From: Lamellibrachia columna
Lineage: Eukaryota; Annelida; Polychaeta; Sabellida; Siboglinidae
DNA length: 64,000 nucleotides
Assembly: GCA_963662155.1 (NCBI GenBank)
Contig: OY759261.1
Coordinates: 47,304,411 to 47,368,410 of the forward strand
Reading direction: 5' to 3'
The notes under the pieces were generated by a model. The model was not told the DNA's origin and did no database searches. It was given only the letters and a program-made list of their open reading frames with translations. Made by a program: the position numbers and the translations under genes. Position 1 is the first letter of the stretch; every line of letters begins with the position of its first letter. This document shows positions 26,001-40,069 of the stretch, piece after piece.

Positions 26001-29000
26001 GGTAGAACGACATGTGTCACCCTGTCCCCCCCACGGGTTAGTAAGTAGAACGACATATGACTACGACTGACTGAGACCCCCCAACCAACAAGCCTACATC
26101 TGCCCCTGCTATGCATCTATAAGATTTAATAAAATATAAAAAAAATTCGTCGTGAGGGCCTTAGCCTGGCTTCCTTCAAACGAAAATATATTTCTAAACA
26201 CCTAGTCCTATTCTTGTCAATATGATATGGTCATGCTGTTTGTGTTTAGACTGGCCTTTGTTTTCTAAACCTCTTCCGTTCATACTTAGCAGCTCTCCTA
26301 ATTGAGAGTTTGTGTTGCTTCGGTGCGTACCCGTCGGCCCTTTGATTTTGGTTGAAAGCATGTAACGCTTCACAGCGGAAGTCTAGCTGTATCAATTTTC
26401 TAGGATTACCAGGCACTTATTGGTTGTGCTGGACAACATGTCAGCCACCATGAAAGCAAAACTTAGATTTGACCAGAATGTCCCACTTTTAGAATAAATT
26501 ATGAGAAAACCACTAACGTGATATTCTTGACTGTAGCTGCAAATGGTTTATTTTTATTAACTCTTAAGTTCTCAAACCATGACCTCTGTTTCATTTTAAC
26601 TAGCTGATATTGTGTATGTAATATTCTTTTGTCATAAGTAAAATACACAAGGAGTTGAATCACATAAAGTCAGAGTTTGTCTGCCCTAATTATTTGGAAG
26701 AAGGGATTTGGAATGAAGTATAATATTGGCAATCTAGTTTCATGTTGAGGTAGAGATTCCCAGAGTGATCACACAAAACATTAATATTCGATGCAGCATT
26801 TTAGTTCCTTAATGCTGATTAGCAACATAGTCACTTTTAAGTATTTGACACAATTAATCTATCAGTGTCATGTGGTGCATCTTTATTTCTTCAAACATGC
26901 TAATTCATTTTAGAAACATGCAGGCTCTTTATTAACGAGATCATAGGTTTAAGGCTGTGTAATAGAGTTTGTCTCATTGACATAATTCACATTTCTTTCC
27001 ATGCATTATCAAATGTTCAAATGAAATGTAGAACGATTTTCATTCGTTAATTGACATTAGTTAGATAGTTGGGGATTTTGGTAGGTAAACTGACCAAATT
27101 CTCTGAATATTTATAACTCAACATAAATCTCAATTAACATTATTCTTCATGTTTGAATATTTAATGTTGCAGGCATAAATTGTTTAAAAGGGGGATTTGA
27201 CCATTACATTAAACTTAACCTTCAAATGTGAAGATTTTTCATTCTCTCTGTTAATGCCGTAAAGAGGTCCCCCTTCTCAATCAACAACTTCAGAAGTTAG
27301 CAAGTGTTTTTCTTTTCAAAAGTGAACGCTGATGAGAAACCTGCAATTTTTATGACATCTAAATGTTGATTTTGTTCATGAAGCCTCATTGCACCATATA
27401 TCTGTGTAGCTATTGTCTATGTCACACTGGTGACATTGTGTCTGTTTCAGCCATTGGTTCAACCCAAAGCTCCTGAAAGTGACTGACACAAGCAATGCGA
27501 AACTGGAAGTTGGTGACACAGTATTGGTGATCAACTCCTACGAAACAGTCAAAGCGCTACAGGATGAGGACCACGGGGGATGGGTTGAGAAAATGAGAGA
27601 GGTAGCTATCGGTTTATTTAACATTAGCATAGAATGGTGTGAACTGCGTGCGTATTTAAATGAAACCTGTTTTTTATATTGACGTAGCTCCTGTTTCCAG
27701 CTTGCTCTTCTCTCTCAAACAATGTTATCATAAATGTGCAGTTGACGAAGAAATTCCATCTTGGCCTGCCTGATATGTTTTTATTAAAGAGACAATTGCA
27801 ATCATATATCCTTTGTATGGGGCCTACATGAATGATTATATGCCAACATGTGTACCTTTCAAATAATAGTAAAAAAAATTCTTTTCTAGGCCTTGGGTTC
27901 AGCCGGCATCATAACGGGTGTTTTGTCGAATGGACGTGCTAGAATTTTCGTTGGACTCAGCCCATGGGTCTTTAACATGAAAGCCTTACGATTGATCTCC
28001 AAGTCAGGTAATTAGTATGAACATAGGTCAAAATGTCTGTATCGTAGGCTTTTATATCGTAGGCTTAATACTTTGTATTAATATCATTACATCCATAGAC
28101 ATGGATGTATGATATGCTTTTAATAACATTATAAAAGATGGACGCAACTCACGTCTTATTGAACCAATATTTAAAGTATTTTTAAATAATGCTTTAGCAA
28201 GTATGCAATCAATGCGTTATTGTTTTAAATATTTTTTTCGTTGTATTTTGTCCAATATAAGATAACGATTTGTGATAGAGTCATGATGAAGGTGCACCTA
28301 CTTTGTATTAATATCATCACATCCATAGACATGGACGTATGATATGCTTTTGATTTGGACTTTGGACTTGTCGTAGCAGCATAAGAGAAAATTCAAGAGA
28401 ATATTCATTCATATAATAATGTTTTGGCAATATGCATGTTGCGGTATCTGTTCCAGTTGTGATGGCCAATTTATTATGACATTATGTTGTAGACGAGAGG
28501 GAATCTGCAGATGAGAGTGATGCCATAGAGAAGTCAGATGAGAGTGATACCGTAGAGAAGCCAGATGCTGGTGTGGATATAAATGCAGAGAAGAGAGATA
28601 TCACAACACCTATTGACACTGCAGACGTGCGCGTGCGTTGGGTGTTGTCATATCCTTTACTATGCCTACATTATCTACATATAATATAGCAATTTGTAAA
28701 GGCTTTGTGTCACATATCTAAGCTGGTATTATGATCTGAATTACGTATGGGTTAATGTCAAATGTTAATTTATTAATTAAATTAACTAAATTAAGTTAAT
28801 TAAATTAATTAACTTTATCAGAAAGGCTAGTTAAATTTAATTAATGAACTATAAAACAGGTTTAATTTAATTTAATTGACAATTAACTACCAATGAAATG
28901 TTCATTTAACACTTGGTATTACCAGTTAGTTACCAGATGACACCCAGGCATTTCCAGAAGGCACTTTCCCAATCACAATGCCAGTCAGAATGAGATAATA

Positions 29001-29840
29001 CATGTGTCAGATGCCAATGAAAAGGCACTTAGGAAAGCACAATCAACAGAGGAAATGGAGGGAGGCATAAATGTTTGTGTCAGAGGCTGAGGAATTTGAA
29101 ATAAACCTGCTTAGTGCTGACTATCATTTGTCTAATGAAACATTGCTAACTAGGGTGTTGCCTACCGGAAACACACCAAAGCCGACTACTTGAGATATTT
29201 TGCATCATCTAGTTCACCCTGTTTCATTGCAGCCGTTCAGCAAAGGGGACAAAATCCGAGTCGAAACTGAAGAGTCAAAAGCCATTAATCGGCAGAAGGA
29301 TCATGGCCTTTGGACAGAAGAAATGAAAAAGGTAACATGGATGGTCTTGAACCGTACTACGCTGTCTAAGTACAACATAATGTGCATCGTGGTCAAGCAT
29401 GATCCAAACTAGGCACACTAAATTTTGTAGAAATACAATTTCTTTAAAATATGTCTCTATAAGTACCAATACAGTACAAGTATGCAAGCACTTAGTGATA
29501 AATAGTAAGCACTAATGTGAATATTTTGAAACAAACTATGTAAAATGTAATTATGTTTACATTTACCTTATCGCAAGTAGTTTCAAGAACATGAATGCTA
29601 AATATTGGCTGAAAGATACGAACAAAACACATATTGAGAGTCTGGTAAAAATATGTGTTGTGCTAAAATATATGACTATTTTATTGCTGGAAAACGTGTG
29701 ATGTGTGCGTGCGTGGGTGCATGCATGTGAGTGAGTGAGTGACTGAGTGGCTGAGTGAGTCACTGACTGAGTGGCTGAGTGAGTGACTGATCGAGTGACT
29801 GATCGAGTGACTGACTGAGTGTGTACAGTGGACAACACAG

Positions 29841-29907
<67 letters not shown>

Positions 29908-32900
29908 CACGCGTTTGTGTGAGAGAGTGAGTGAGTGACTAAGTGAGTGAGTGGCTGCGTGAGAGAGTGACTGACTGACTGAGTGACACACGGAGTGACT
30001 GATTGAGTGATTGACTGCATGACTGACTGAGTGACTAACTCAGCTTTTGCAAATGGCTATTAAAATTACAAAAATGCATAGTTGATCCACAAAATGCCTA
30101 GTCATTTCACAAAATGCCTAATCAATTTGCAAAATGCCTAGTCGCTTTGCGAAATGTCACATAAATATTAACTTTTAAAATCAAGAAACTACACCTAAGA
30201 CTACTAACTAAAATAAGAACTGGCATGATTTTGTACAACCATCCAGAGCTGTAAGCTTCAGCTGTTCACTCATATTGAAATACTCATCTTTCACAATTAA
30301 ATCTTTTTCTAGTACATGTTTTAGAATCCTTCTTTAAATTTTACTTCAAAATTATGCTGCTATCCAGCTATGCCAAGAGGCAAGTGATTAAAACATGCTG
30401 ACTTCCCTCTTTATTGGGATGCACAACATCTAGTTGAGACAGTCACCCACTACTGTGGGCAAGTAGCAGTTCCAATTGGTGAATGTCTATCAAATCAGAG
30501 TGCACTGATGAGATAGCTGTCAATCAAGCTGAGAGGGCTGGGTTAGAGTACTTGTACATAAATGTATATAATTTATCATCAAAATGTTGCTATTTGCACA
30601 ACAAATTGCAAATGTCAATTCAACAGGAATGTTAATTTGATTAATAAGAATGTCTGAGGAATTACGAAAGCTGACATTAACATAGAATTCACATTTGAAC
30701 AATATATAATAATAAAAGTAAAACAATTATATTACACAGTATGCCTGAAATGGGCACCAGTCAATTGTGTAAAAACAGTGCCATGTTTCCAGGCATTTCA
30801 CGAAACAGTCGGTACATGTAATGCCTAAACATTTCAGGCATTATGCGAAACGACTGATTATTCAATTTGTCTAGAACACACCACACACGTACGCGCGCAC
30901 ACACACATGCAGGCGTACATACATACACACGTATGTACTTATGTGTATGTATGTACTTATGTGTATGTATGTACTTATGTGCACAACCAGTAAGTAACGA
31001 AGTAGATCTATTTCGTTACTTTACTTGAGTTTTTTTACTTTCTACATGTAACAAAGTAGATTTTTATGGATCTACTTCTACTTGTAACAAAGTAGAATTA
31101 CGTGTTACTTTTGTAATTGTAACAAAATACTGACACCGGACGTTTTATTTATTTTCCGCTACATAATTATTTCACTGCATATAGAAACGGCATACACACT
31201 ACGCTCTGCACCCTGTTTGTTAAACTGAACATGGCTCTGCCTGCCAGTGCAGCCTGCAAGCATCTGTTTAGTGCAGCAGGCCTCGTCTTTAAGCCACTGC
31301 GTGTATGCATCAGGGATGCAGCGTTAGAGCAGCAGTTCCTGCTCAAGCTGAATAAAGCGTTCATGTAACCTGGTGTGCCTTACAATCTTTTGCTGTCTTA
31401 CCAGTGTGTGTTTGTCTGCACATGTTAAACTTAAAAAGTACTATTTTCGTTCTTATGCTTGTGGGCTTGTGAGTCGTGGTCTGCTTTTGTTTTCAAGCAG
31501 AAAATTTACTTTCTACTTTTACTCAAGTAGATTTTTGTGGGTACTTTGACTTCTGCTTCAGTAGATTTTTCAGGATCTACTTCTACTTGTCTACTTGTTA
31601 CAGCCATGCTTATGTGTATGTATGTACTTATGTGTATGTATGTACTTATGTGTATGTATGTACTTATGTGTATGTATGTACTTATGTGTATGTATGTACT
31701 TATGTGTATGTATGTACTTATGTGTATGTATGTACTTATGTGTATGTATGTACTTATGTGTATGTATGTACTTATGTGTATGTATGTACGTATGCATGTG
31801 CATGCGTGCCTACTAAATATGGAAACATTGTAATGAGATGTGTGTTTAATTATGACTTGTATTGTTTAAAATGAAATTGTTACTAATAGTTTTATGTTAT
31901 ATTTTTTCTTACAGGTAATTCAATAATTGCACTATCAGCATATGATATTACCCTCCGTATTTTATTACAAATATTCCTTTCTGTTATCAGTATCTAGGCA
32001 AAATCGGCACCGTCAAAGATACACAAGGAAGTCTCATCAAAGTGCAATTCTCAGATGACAAAATGTGAGTCAGTTTTTTTTTTGTGGGAAGATGTTCTCA
32101 TTAATTCCCATTTGATGTTTTTGTAATAAAATTATTTACTGTATCTTCACCTGCTATGCTCACATTTCTCCAGTTAGGAATTCAAACAACACTAGAACAC
32201 CTGAGGTCCAACATTGACTACTAAAGAGGAGAAACTATCTACCTGAGATCCAACATTGACGCATGATCTGTTTGGCACTAGTTTCTCATTCAGCGTGGTA
32301 ATCTGGTTGTTAATCTCGTCTTCCATATGTCCATGTACATTGATGCTGCTGCATATGTATTTAAAGAATGACACTTGCTTAAGGTATTATTCACTGATTT
32401 TGTAGTACTGCACTACCCCTGACAGACATCCTCACTAGCCAGGGGTGGCAGTAGTACTGCACTACCCCTGACAGACATCCTCACTAGCCAGGGGTGGCAG
32501 TAGTACTGCACTACCCCTGACAGACATCCTCACTAGCCAGGGGTGGCAGTAGTACTGCACTACCCCTGACAGACATCCTCACTAGCCAGTGGTGGCAGTA
32601 GTACTGCACTACCCCTGACAGACATCCTCACTAGCCAGGGGTGGCAGTAGTACTGCACTACCCCTGACAGACATCCTCACTAGCCAGGGGTGGCAGTAGT
32701 ACTGCACTACCCCTGACAGACATCCTCACTAGCCAGTGGTGGCAGTAGTACTGCACTACCCCTGACAGACGTCCTCACTAGCCAGTGGTGGCAGTAGTAC
32801 TGCACTACCCCTGACAGACGTCCTCACTAGCCAGGGGTGGCAGTAGTACTGCACTACCCCTGACAGACGTCCTCACTAGCCAGTGGTGGCAGTAGTACTG

Positions 32901-35900
32901 CACTACCCCTGACAGACGTCCTCACTAGCCAGGGGTGGCAGTAGTACTGCACTACCCCTGACAGACGTCCTCACTAGCCAGGGGTGGCAGTAGTACTGCA
33001 CTACCCCTGACAGACGTCCTCACTAGCCAGGGGTGGCAGTAGTACTGCACTACCCCTGACAGACGTCCTCACTAGCCAGGGGTGGCAGTAGTACTGCACT
33101 ACCCCTGACAGACGTCCTCACTAGCCAGGGGTGGCAGTAGTACTGCACTACCCCTGACAGACATCCTCACTAGCCAGTGGTGGCAGTAGTACTGCACTAC
33201 CCCTGACAGACGTCCTCACTAGCCAGTGGTGGCAGTAGTACTGCACTACCCCTGACAGACGTCCTCACTAGCCAGTGGTGGCAGTAGTACTGCACTACCC
33301 CTGACAGACGTCCTCACTAGCCAGGGGTGGCAGTAGTACTGCACTACCCCTGACAGACGTCCTCACTAGCCAGGGGTGGCAGTAGTACTGCACTACCCCT
33401 GACAGACGTCCTCACTAGCCAGGGGTGGCAGTAGTACTGCACTACCCCTGACAGACGTCCTCACTAGCCAGGGGTGGCAGTAGTACTGCACTACCCCTGA
33501 CAGACATCCTCACTAGCCAGTGGTGGCAGTAGTACTGCACTACCCCTGACAGACATCCTCACTAGCCAAGGGTGGTAGTAGTACTGCACTACCCCTGACT
33601 GATCTGTTGAAACCATGTGTGAATTTAGGCTAAATCATTTGTACTTCGTCCCACTATCTGTCTTGGTCAACGTTTTTCTGGGAACTAGCCTCATCCCGCC
33701 AAACTTCAAATATCGTTTCCATGAATTACCCATCTGACCAACGACGACAGGTCTACTGCCAATTTAAGTTAAGTAATTTCCCGAACATTACACATAACAT
33801 TATCCACGATTGGCCACATTCCAAATGCCCAAAAGGCACAAGGACATATCCCATTGGTTAAAGCAGCAACATTAAGTTCCATGTTTCAACGGGGTTATCT
33901 GCCAGGGGTACTGTTGTACTTGGCAGTCCCCAGGGCATATATACAGTAATATACTGGTGTTTCATACTTATCAACATTGTGGTGTTTACATGATGATATA
34001 ACTTTTTGTAGGTTGATGTTCGACAAGGTACTTCTGCATCCAACTGATGCAGCTACAGAACAAGATGAGGAACGGATCGTGCCCTTCAAGAGGTAGCACA
34101 ATTATGTATCACCATTGTCGATGTTCTGAATGTATTATTACATTTCTGTTCTTCTCTTTCCAACATTCGATGTCTATTTATAACTGTCATTTATAGGTAA
34201 TACAAAGATTTAATGTTGTTCAAGCTAAGTTATAATGTAAATATGTTTTAGAAATAGATGATTGTTTGATTGATTGATTGATTGATTGACTGATTAATGA
34301 AACATTCATATACTTGTTTATCATGTTGCCCATGTTCAGTCATGTATCCTCTGTGTGGGATATATGTTGCTGCAACCTGCATAGGCGTCATGGACTTATT
34401 CCATAGAACCGTAGAAATACACATATTTACAGCTTCCTACCTGTATTAGGTACCTCAGAAGTGGGCAAATAAATTTTTTTTGTGTAAACCGATTTGGTAG
34501 CCGCCTGACTGAGATCACACTCAAAGCCTTCTGGTCACGTGTCGAAAAACAAGCATTGTAACGTTACAATTTAAATAAACTTATATAAAATGAAAATTGC
34601 AAAACATTAAAACAGTTATGTAGCATATTCTTTTAGCAGTTAGGGGATGAACGTTGATGTCGGATTCTTTGTCATACAGAACAAATTCATGTCAGGACAT
34701 TCTAAAAGACTTGTTTAATAGCAATAATTCAGATGCTTCTTTGAAAAAAATATTTATTGGTTATTTAAGTATGAAATATATTGTGTTTTTGGAATTGTAC
34801 CAGGTGTGACATTGTCTGCGTTGAGAAAAACAAAAACAGAGTGGTGTCGCTACAGAAAGGTCACGGTGACTGGAGATCGGTGGGTCAAATGTATTGCCAC
34901 ATCAGCTAGTGTGTGTGTCTGTGTGTGCGTGCGTGCGTGTGTGCGTGCATGCGTGCTACGCTTCCATTTCACAGTGTATGGATAGGCGATTTATACACTA
35001 TTATAATCACCTATATTTCATAAATACATGTCCGTGCTTGTTATGTAATTTGATTTATATTTTTTTTTACATGTTCCATGTACTTCTTTGCCAAAATAAA
35101 CTAGTTATATCATGTAGTACAAAACAGCATTTGCTAGATATAAAGCACTGTCCGTTGAAACAAACAGTGCCAAGTTGTCCAAGTTGGCGGCTAAGACAAA
35201 TTTATAAAGGTAAAAAGTAATCCTTCATCAGAGTTTTGGTTTAGAAAGACTAACACATATTTCCATAATTGTTCGATTGATACCCTACAAAACGCCTTAA
35301 ATTTCAGGTTCTCGGCAAGCATGGCATCGTACGCAGTGTTAATGAAGATGGGGATGTTTTTGTGGAATTCGAAAACTCGGAAAAGTAAGTTTTTTTAATG
35401 TTGAAAATATGCACATGCACCCACATGCATTGATCATTTTAATTATATTATGTTAGTACATGTGGATTAAACCAAATGACTCCCTAGATGAGTTAATAGT
35501 TTATAACTTGTATAATGAATAGTTGAGAGATGACAGCACATCATTCTCATCAGAAGGCCAAAGTCACAGATCGCCACTTTGAATATCAAGCAAACCATGA
35601 GTGTACAAAGTTACCAAAATTAGGGACACATTGTACCTGTCAGTGCTGATTCCATCAGTATGTGGTACCATGTCCTCTCAGAATGTAACAGTTGTGTATG
35701 ATGAAGCTCTTTCCCCTATCCTTTGTGTTGAAGCTCATCCCCCAGTCCTTTGTATTGAAGTTCATCCCCCGATCCTTAGTGTTGAAGCTCATCCCCCAGT
35801 CCTTTGTGTCGAAGCACATCCCCCAGTCGTTTGTGTCAAAGCTCATCCCCCAGTCCTTTGTGTTGAAGCTCATCCCCCAGACCTTTGTGTCGAAGCTCAT

Positions 35901-38900
35901 CCCCCAGTCCTTTGTGTCGAAGCTCATCCCCCAGTCCTTTACCCACTTCTCTAATCGCTTTGCATTTTGGAAAGCGGTGTGATCACTGAACGTCTTGATC
36001 CCTCTGTATAGTAACCAGTCATCGGCAAACAGGCGGACTTGGGATTTGACAGACGCTGGTAGATCGTTTATGTGGCACAGAAAGAGCAAAGGGACTAGCA
36101 CTGTGCACTGTTGGACACCAGAGTTGACGGGTACTTCTCTCGAAGATTCACCATCCAACACTCTCATTGAGTGTCCGATCAGGAAGTTTTCTAGACACTT
36201 GAGTGTGGTCCCTGCTATGCCGTAATGTGAGAGTTTGTGGAGGAGTTTCCTGTGGGGGACGGTATCAAACGCCTTGCTGAAATCCAATATTGCTATGTCT
36301 ACTTGGGTTCCAGAGTTGAAGGAAAAGAAAAGGTCACACGTGGTGGTCAGGAGTTGGGTTTCACAAAAAGCCTGCTCTGAACACATGGTTTAGGTGTATC
36401 AGATTGTTGTGTTCTTCAAGGTATGTCATGAGATGGTGGTAGATGATGTGTTCAAGGAGCTTACATGGGACAGACATCAGGGAGGTGAGACAGTAATTTA
36501 CAGGTAGATGTTTGTCTCTTTTTTTGAAGACAGCCGATGCATACACCAGTCTAATGACAGGGTGCCCATGTCTAGTGACCTTTGGAAGATGTCGCAAAGT
36601 GCTTGGGATAGGGTGTCTGCGTAATTCTTCAAGACAGCATTGGGGATCTTGTCAGGGCTACAGGCTTTAAATGGTTTGATTGACTTGGGCAATTTGCATA
36701 CTCCCACTGCGTCTACGGTGATGTCGCACATGTTGGGGTGCTGTGGGGGAACGAGGTGTGGCGGGGCGGATCCATCTTCTCTCGTGAAGACTCTGGAACT
36801 GTTCCAAGAGGATCTCTGCCTTCTCTTTACTATCACACACTAATGATCCGTTCTTTTTAGGTGGCTATTCCAATGTTGTCTTGTTTCCTACTCTTGATGT
36901 AACGCCAAAAGGGTTTTGAATTGTTTGTCTGAAGTTCTTCTGAGATAGTGTTGTTGATGTAGTCCCATTCTGCCTTGCACAGAATTCTCTTAAGTTTCCT
37001 GCACAAATCTATAATTTGTCCATTTGTTTGTATTCTTGGCTTTATTGTACAGTAGTTTCTTCCACTTCAGTAATGTAATTTTGTACTTAGCCATGGGAGG
37101 TTGCACTGTCTACAGCTGAGCTTGGAAGGGATGTGTTTGTCAACAGATTTCATTAGTTAATTCTTAAAGGTAGTCCAAAGTGATTCTGTATTTGTACCAG
37201 CAGCTTACTCTGTCTTGACTTAATCAGACAGGCTGCTAAAGTCAGCATTGAGGCTATCCCGATAAGCACAAGCAAATTGGTAGATTTTCCTCCGCGATTC
37301 TTACATCAAAATCGGTGACAACAATATTATCATGGTCTGGATTCCTGGCACAGAGGTGGAGTTTGTTACCGATGTAGGATTTGTTGTGAGACGAGATCTA
37401 ATAACTTGCCTTTTCTAGTGGAGCAAGTGTGGACTTGGGTGAGCTGGGCACTTTCTGCTGAATCTATGAGGGCTTGTTGAGTGGATTGCTCCAAAGCGCA
37501 GGTTTTCACGGTGCCTGTGTCCCATGATATATAGGGACAGTTGAAGTCTCGGCAGAGGATTGTCTGTTTTTGCTTTGAGTTTGTGGATATCTTCTTAGAG
37601 AACTGTTCAATTCCCGTTGATTCCATCACATCGATGACTGCGGATGAGACATGTAGAAAGAGCCTATCAACAGGTTCTTCTTGTTTGGAGTTGTACTTTG
37701 GTCCATAAAATGTTGCCGTCGGTGTCGAGGTCTTCTTGGGCAGATGATATGATGTCCCTATTCACAAGCACGAAGACGCCTCCTCCTGTGGTGTTTTGAT
37801 CTTTCTGGAGGCGGTGTAGTCCTCTGGGAACACTTCGTTGGATTTAATGTTGTTATTTAGCCAAGATTCGAATCAACAAACAACGTATGGTTTTATGTAT
37901 TTCATGGAAGATTCTAGGTCGGCTCTTTTGTTGACAACAGTACAACACTCATGATGCGCAGATTCTTCTACTGCGAAAGATCCAGTGGAGATGAGCATGA
38001 ACTGGCGTTTGTAGATGTTGCTGTCTTGGAATAATTCTGCTTGGTTGTCTGCTGTTTAGTGGTGGGACTTGGGACTGCTAGTGAAGAGGGGGTTGAAGGT
38101 AGGAGAGAGTGATTCAGAAGTGATCTTTTCATTCGCAGTAGGTTCATAGAAACTGGAATAAATCTCAAAAGTTGAAACTTGACACATTTAATGTTTGACA
38201 CCTGCAGCATAGACACTGTACGTTTGAACATTATAGCAAGCTGTAAGACATGATCGGTTTTACCACATGCTACATTCATCATAGCATACAGCCTCTTAAG
38301 TGGGCGACCACGAGACAGCAAGCTTGCAGAAGCCACACTTTATACGGGGAGGGTCCTCGAGCCTAGGTTTGTTTGGATGTCCACGGAAAGGAAGAGGTCA
38401 AGTATTGTCAGAGTCTTGTTCAGTCTTATCCTATTTTGGATTTGGCCAGGTCAAGTAGGATGAGTTGACAGAACGGCGTGAGAAAGCAAATACTGCATTT
38501 ACTGAGTGAGTCTCTGATGTGTCAGAGGATTCTAAAAAAAATAGTATGTTGAGGGCATGGAGCATTAGAAGCATGAAGAGAACTCCTTGAAACATTGTTT
38601 GGAATCATACAGGGACCAGATTGGGGTGCATTGACAAATGGTGAGGGCACATCAGTCAGTGACAAAGTGGTTCCTGGGTAGGCACACAGCACTAACCTTT
38701 ACTGATGTAAGAACGTGTTCTGGAAATGCAGAACAAAATAATGGAGATCACATAAATTTTTTCCCCATGGACAGGTTAATTAATTTAATTAAGGATTTTT
38801 CACTCAAGGTGACTTTTAAAGACGTCCTGTGTGAAATAGCCTGTTAATATAGTTTTACATGTGCTTCTGTATTAATTAATTGGTCAGCCCTGCCCGTGAG

Positions 38901-40001
38901 ACGATATTTGATGATTTTAATAAAAAATACGCATTATTTATTAAGTGGACTGCAGATGTTACATAAACTATTCACACACTACATATTAGAACATCAGCAA
39001 ATTTAATTCACAATAGGCTAAATCAGTTGAGGATGGAGATAATTTTTAAATGCAAAATATTAACTAAACTAAATATGTCTGCTGTATAACTAAGTCACCT
39101 CCTCTTTACAACAGAACACACTCTGACATATACAGTGAAGGTAAATTAGCAAATATACTGACCATCGCAGTTCCGTAGATGCATGGAGACAAACCATGAC
39201 TTTTTTGTCGTGTGCTTACGAAAATGGCTGCAGTTGTTTTCTATCTGAAACTTTATCCTAACCAACATTCACACAATAAGCATAAAAGTCGTAAAAATGC
39301 ACCATAAAAATTATAATGACCAGACTACATTTATTTTTGAAAAGTTCATCAGTTAAAAATGTACTTAGATATGCCACTATGTATTAATATGTATGCTGTA
39401 ATTAATTAGCTGTACATATTTAGGTGTACATATTTAGATACCAAAATTAATTGATAAATTAGGAATTTTATGTATACGTTCGTTCATCAAAAGCATATGT
39501 GTCATTGCCGTTTATGTTGTAAATATTTATGCATATTAATTACCATAACAAAGGGCCAATGTGCTTTCACTATAAATGCATGGAAGTATGACGGGTCACT
39601 TGCATGACAAACAATTTCTTTTTTAAGTGACCTATCCTTATATTTTCATTCGGTTAGACTTGTATTTTGCATTTTTGTTATAGTTGGGCAAATAAAGTAT
39701 TATGATTATGTCCTACAATTATGGAATGATTCATGTATATTTGTGTTACAATCGTCTACACTTGAGTGATGACGTTGAGTCTGTTTCAGCCATTGGTTCA
39801 ACCCGAAGCTCCTGACAGTGATTGACACAAGCAATGCGAGACTGGAAGTTGGTGACACGGTATTGGTGATCGACTCCTATGAAACAGTCAAAGCGCTACA
39901 GGATGAGGAGCGTGTAGGATGGAGTGAGAACATGCGAGAGGTAGCTGTCGTTTTATTATTATCATAAAATGGAGAGCGGTATGAATTTTAGTTGCATCAT
40001 G

Positions 40002-40069
<68 letters not shown>

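Larger units (their letters stand above)
35650..38350 (-). mobile_element. L2/CR1-like LINE, degenerate
   Basis: Minus-strand non-LTR element. From high to low coordinates: a 5' region (38336-37968), endonuclease pieces (GTESWLNNNI near 37870, RDFNCPYISWDTGT near 37530), linker, and reverse transcriptase (LEHIIYHHLMTYLEEHNNL near 36500; AILDFSKAFDTVPHRKLL near 36280; LFADDWLLYR near 36010). Frameshifts separate the parts. It lies antisense in the intron between exons 21 and 22. Confidence 0.8.

Noticed and set aside
31476..31874. Cys/Tyr/Val-rich frames
   Set aside because: Artefact of the 18-bp minisatellite, length divisible by three.
32402..33599. CRISPR-like regular repeat
   Set aside because: A contiguous 49-bp minisatellite without unique spacers, in a eukaryotic intron.
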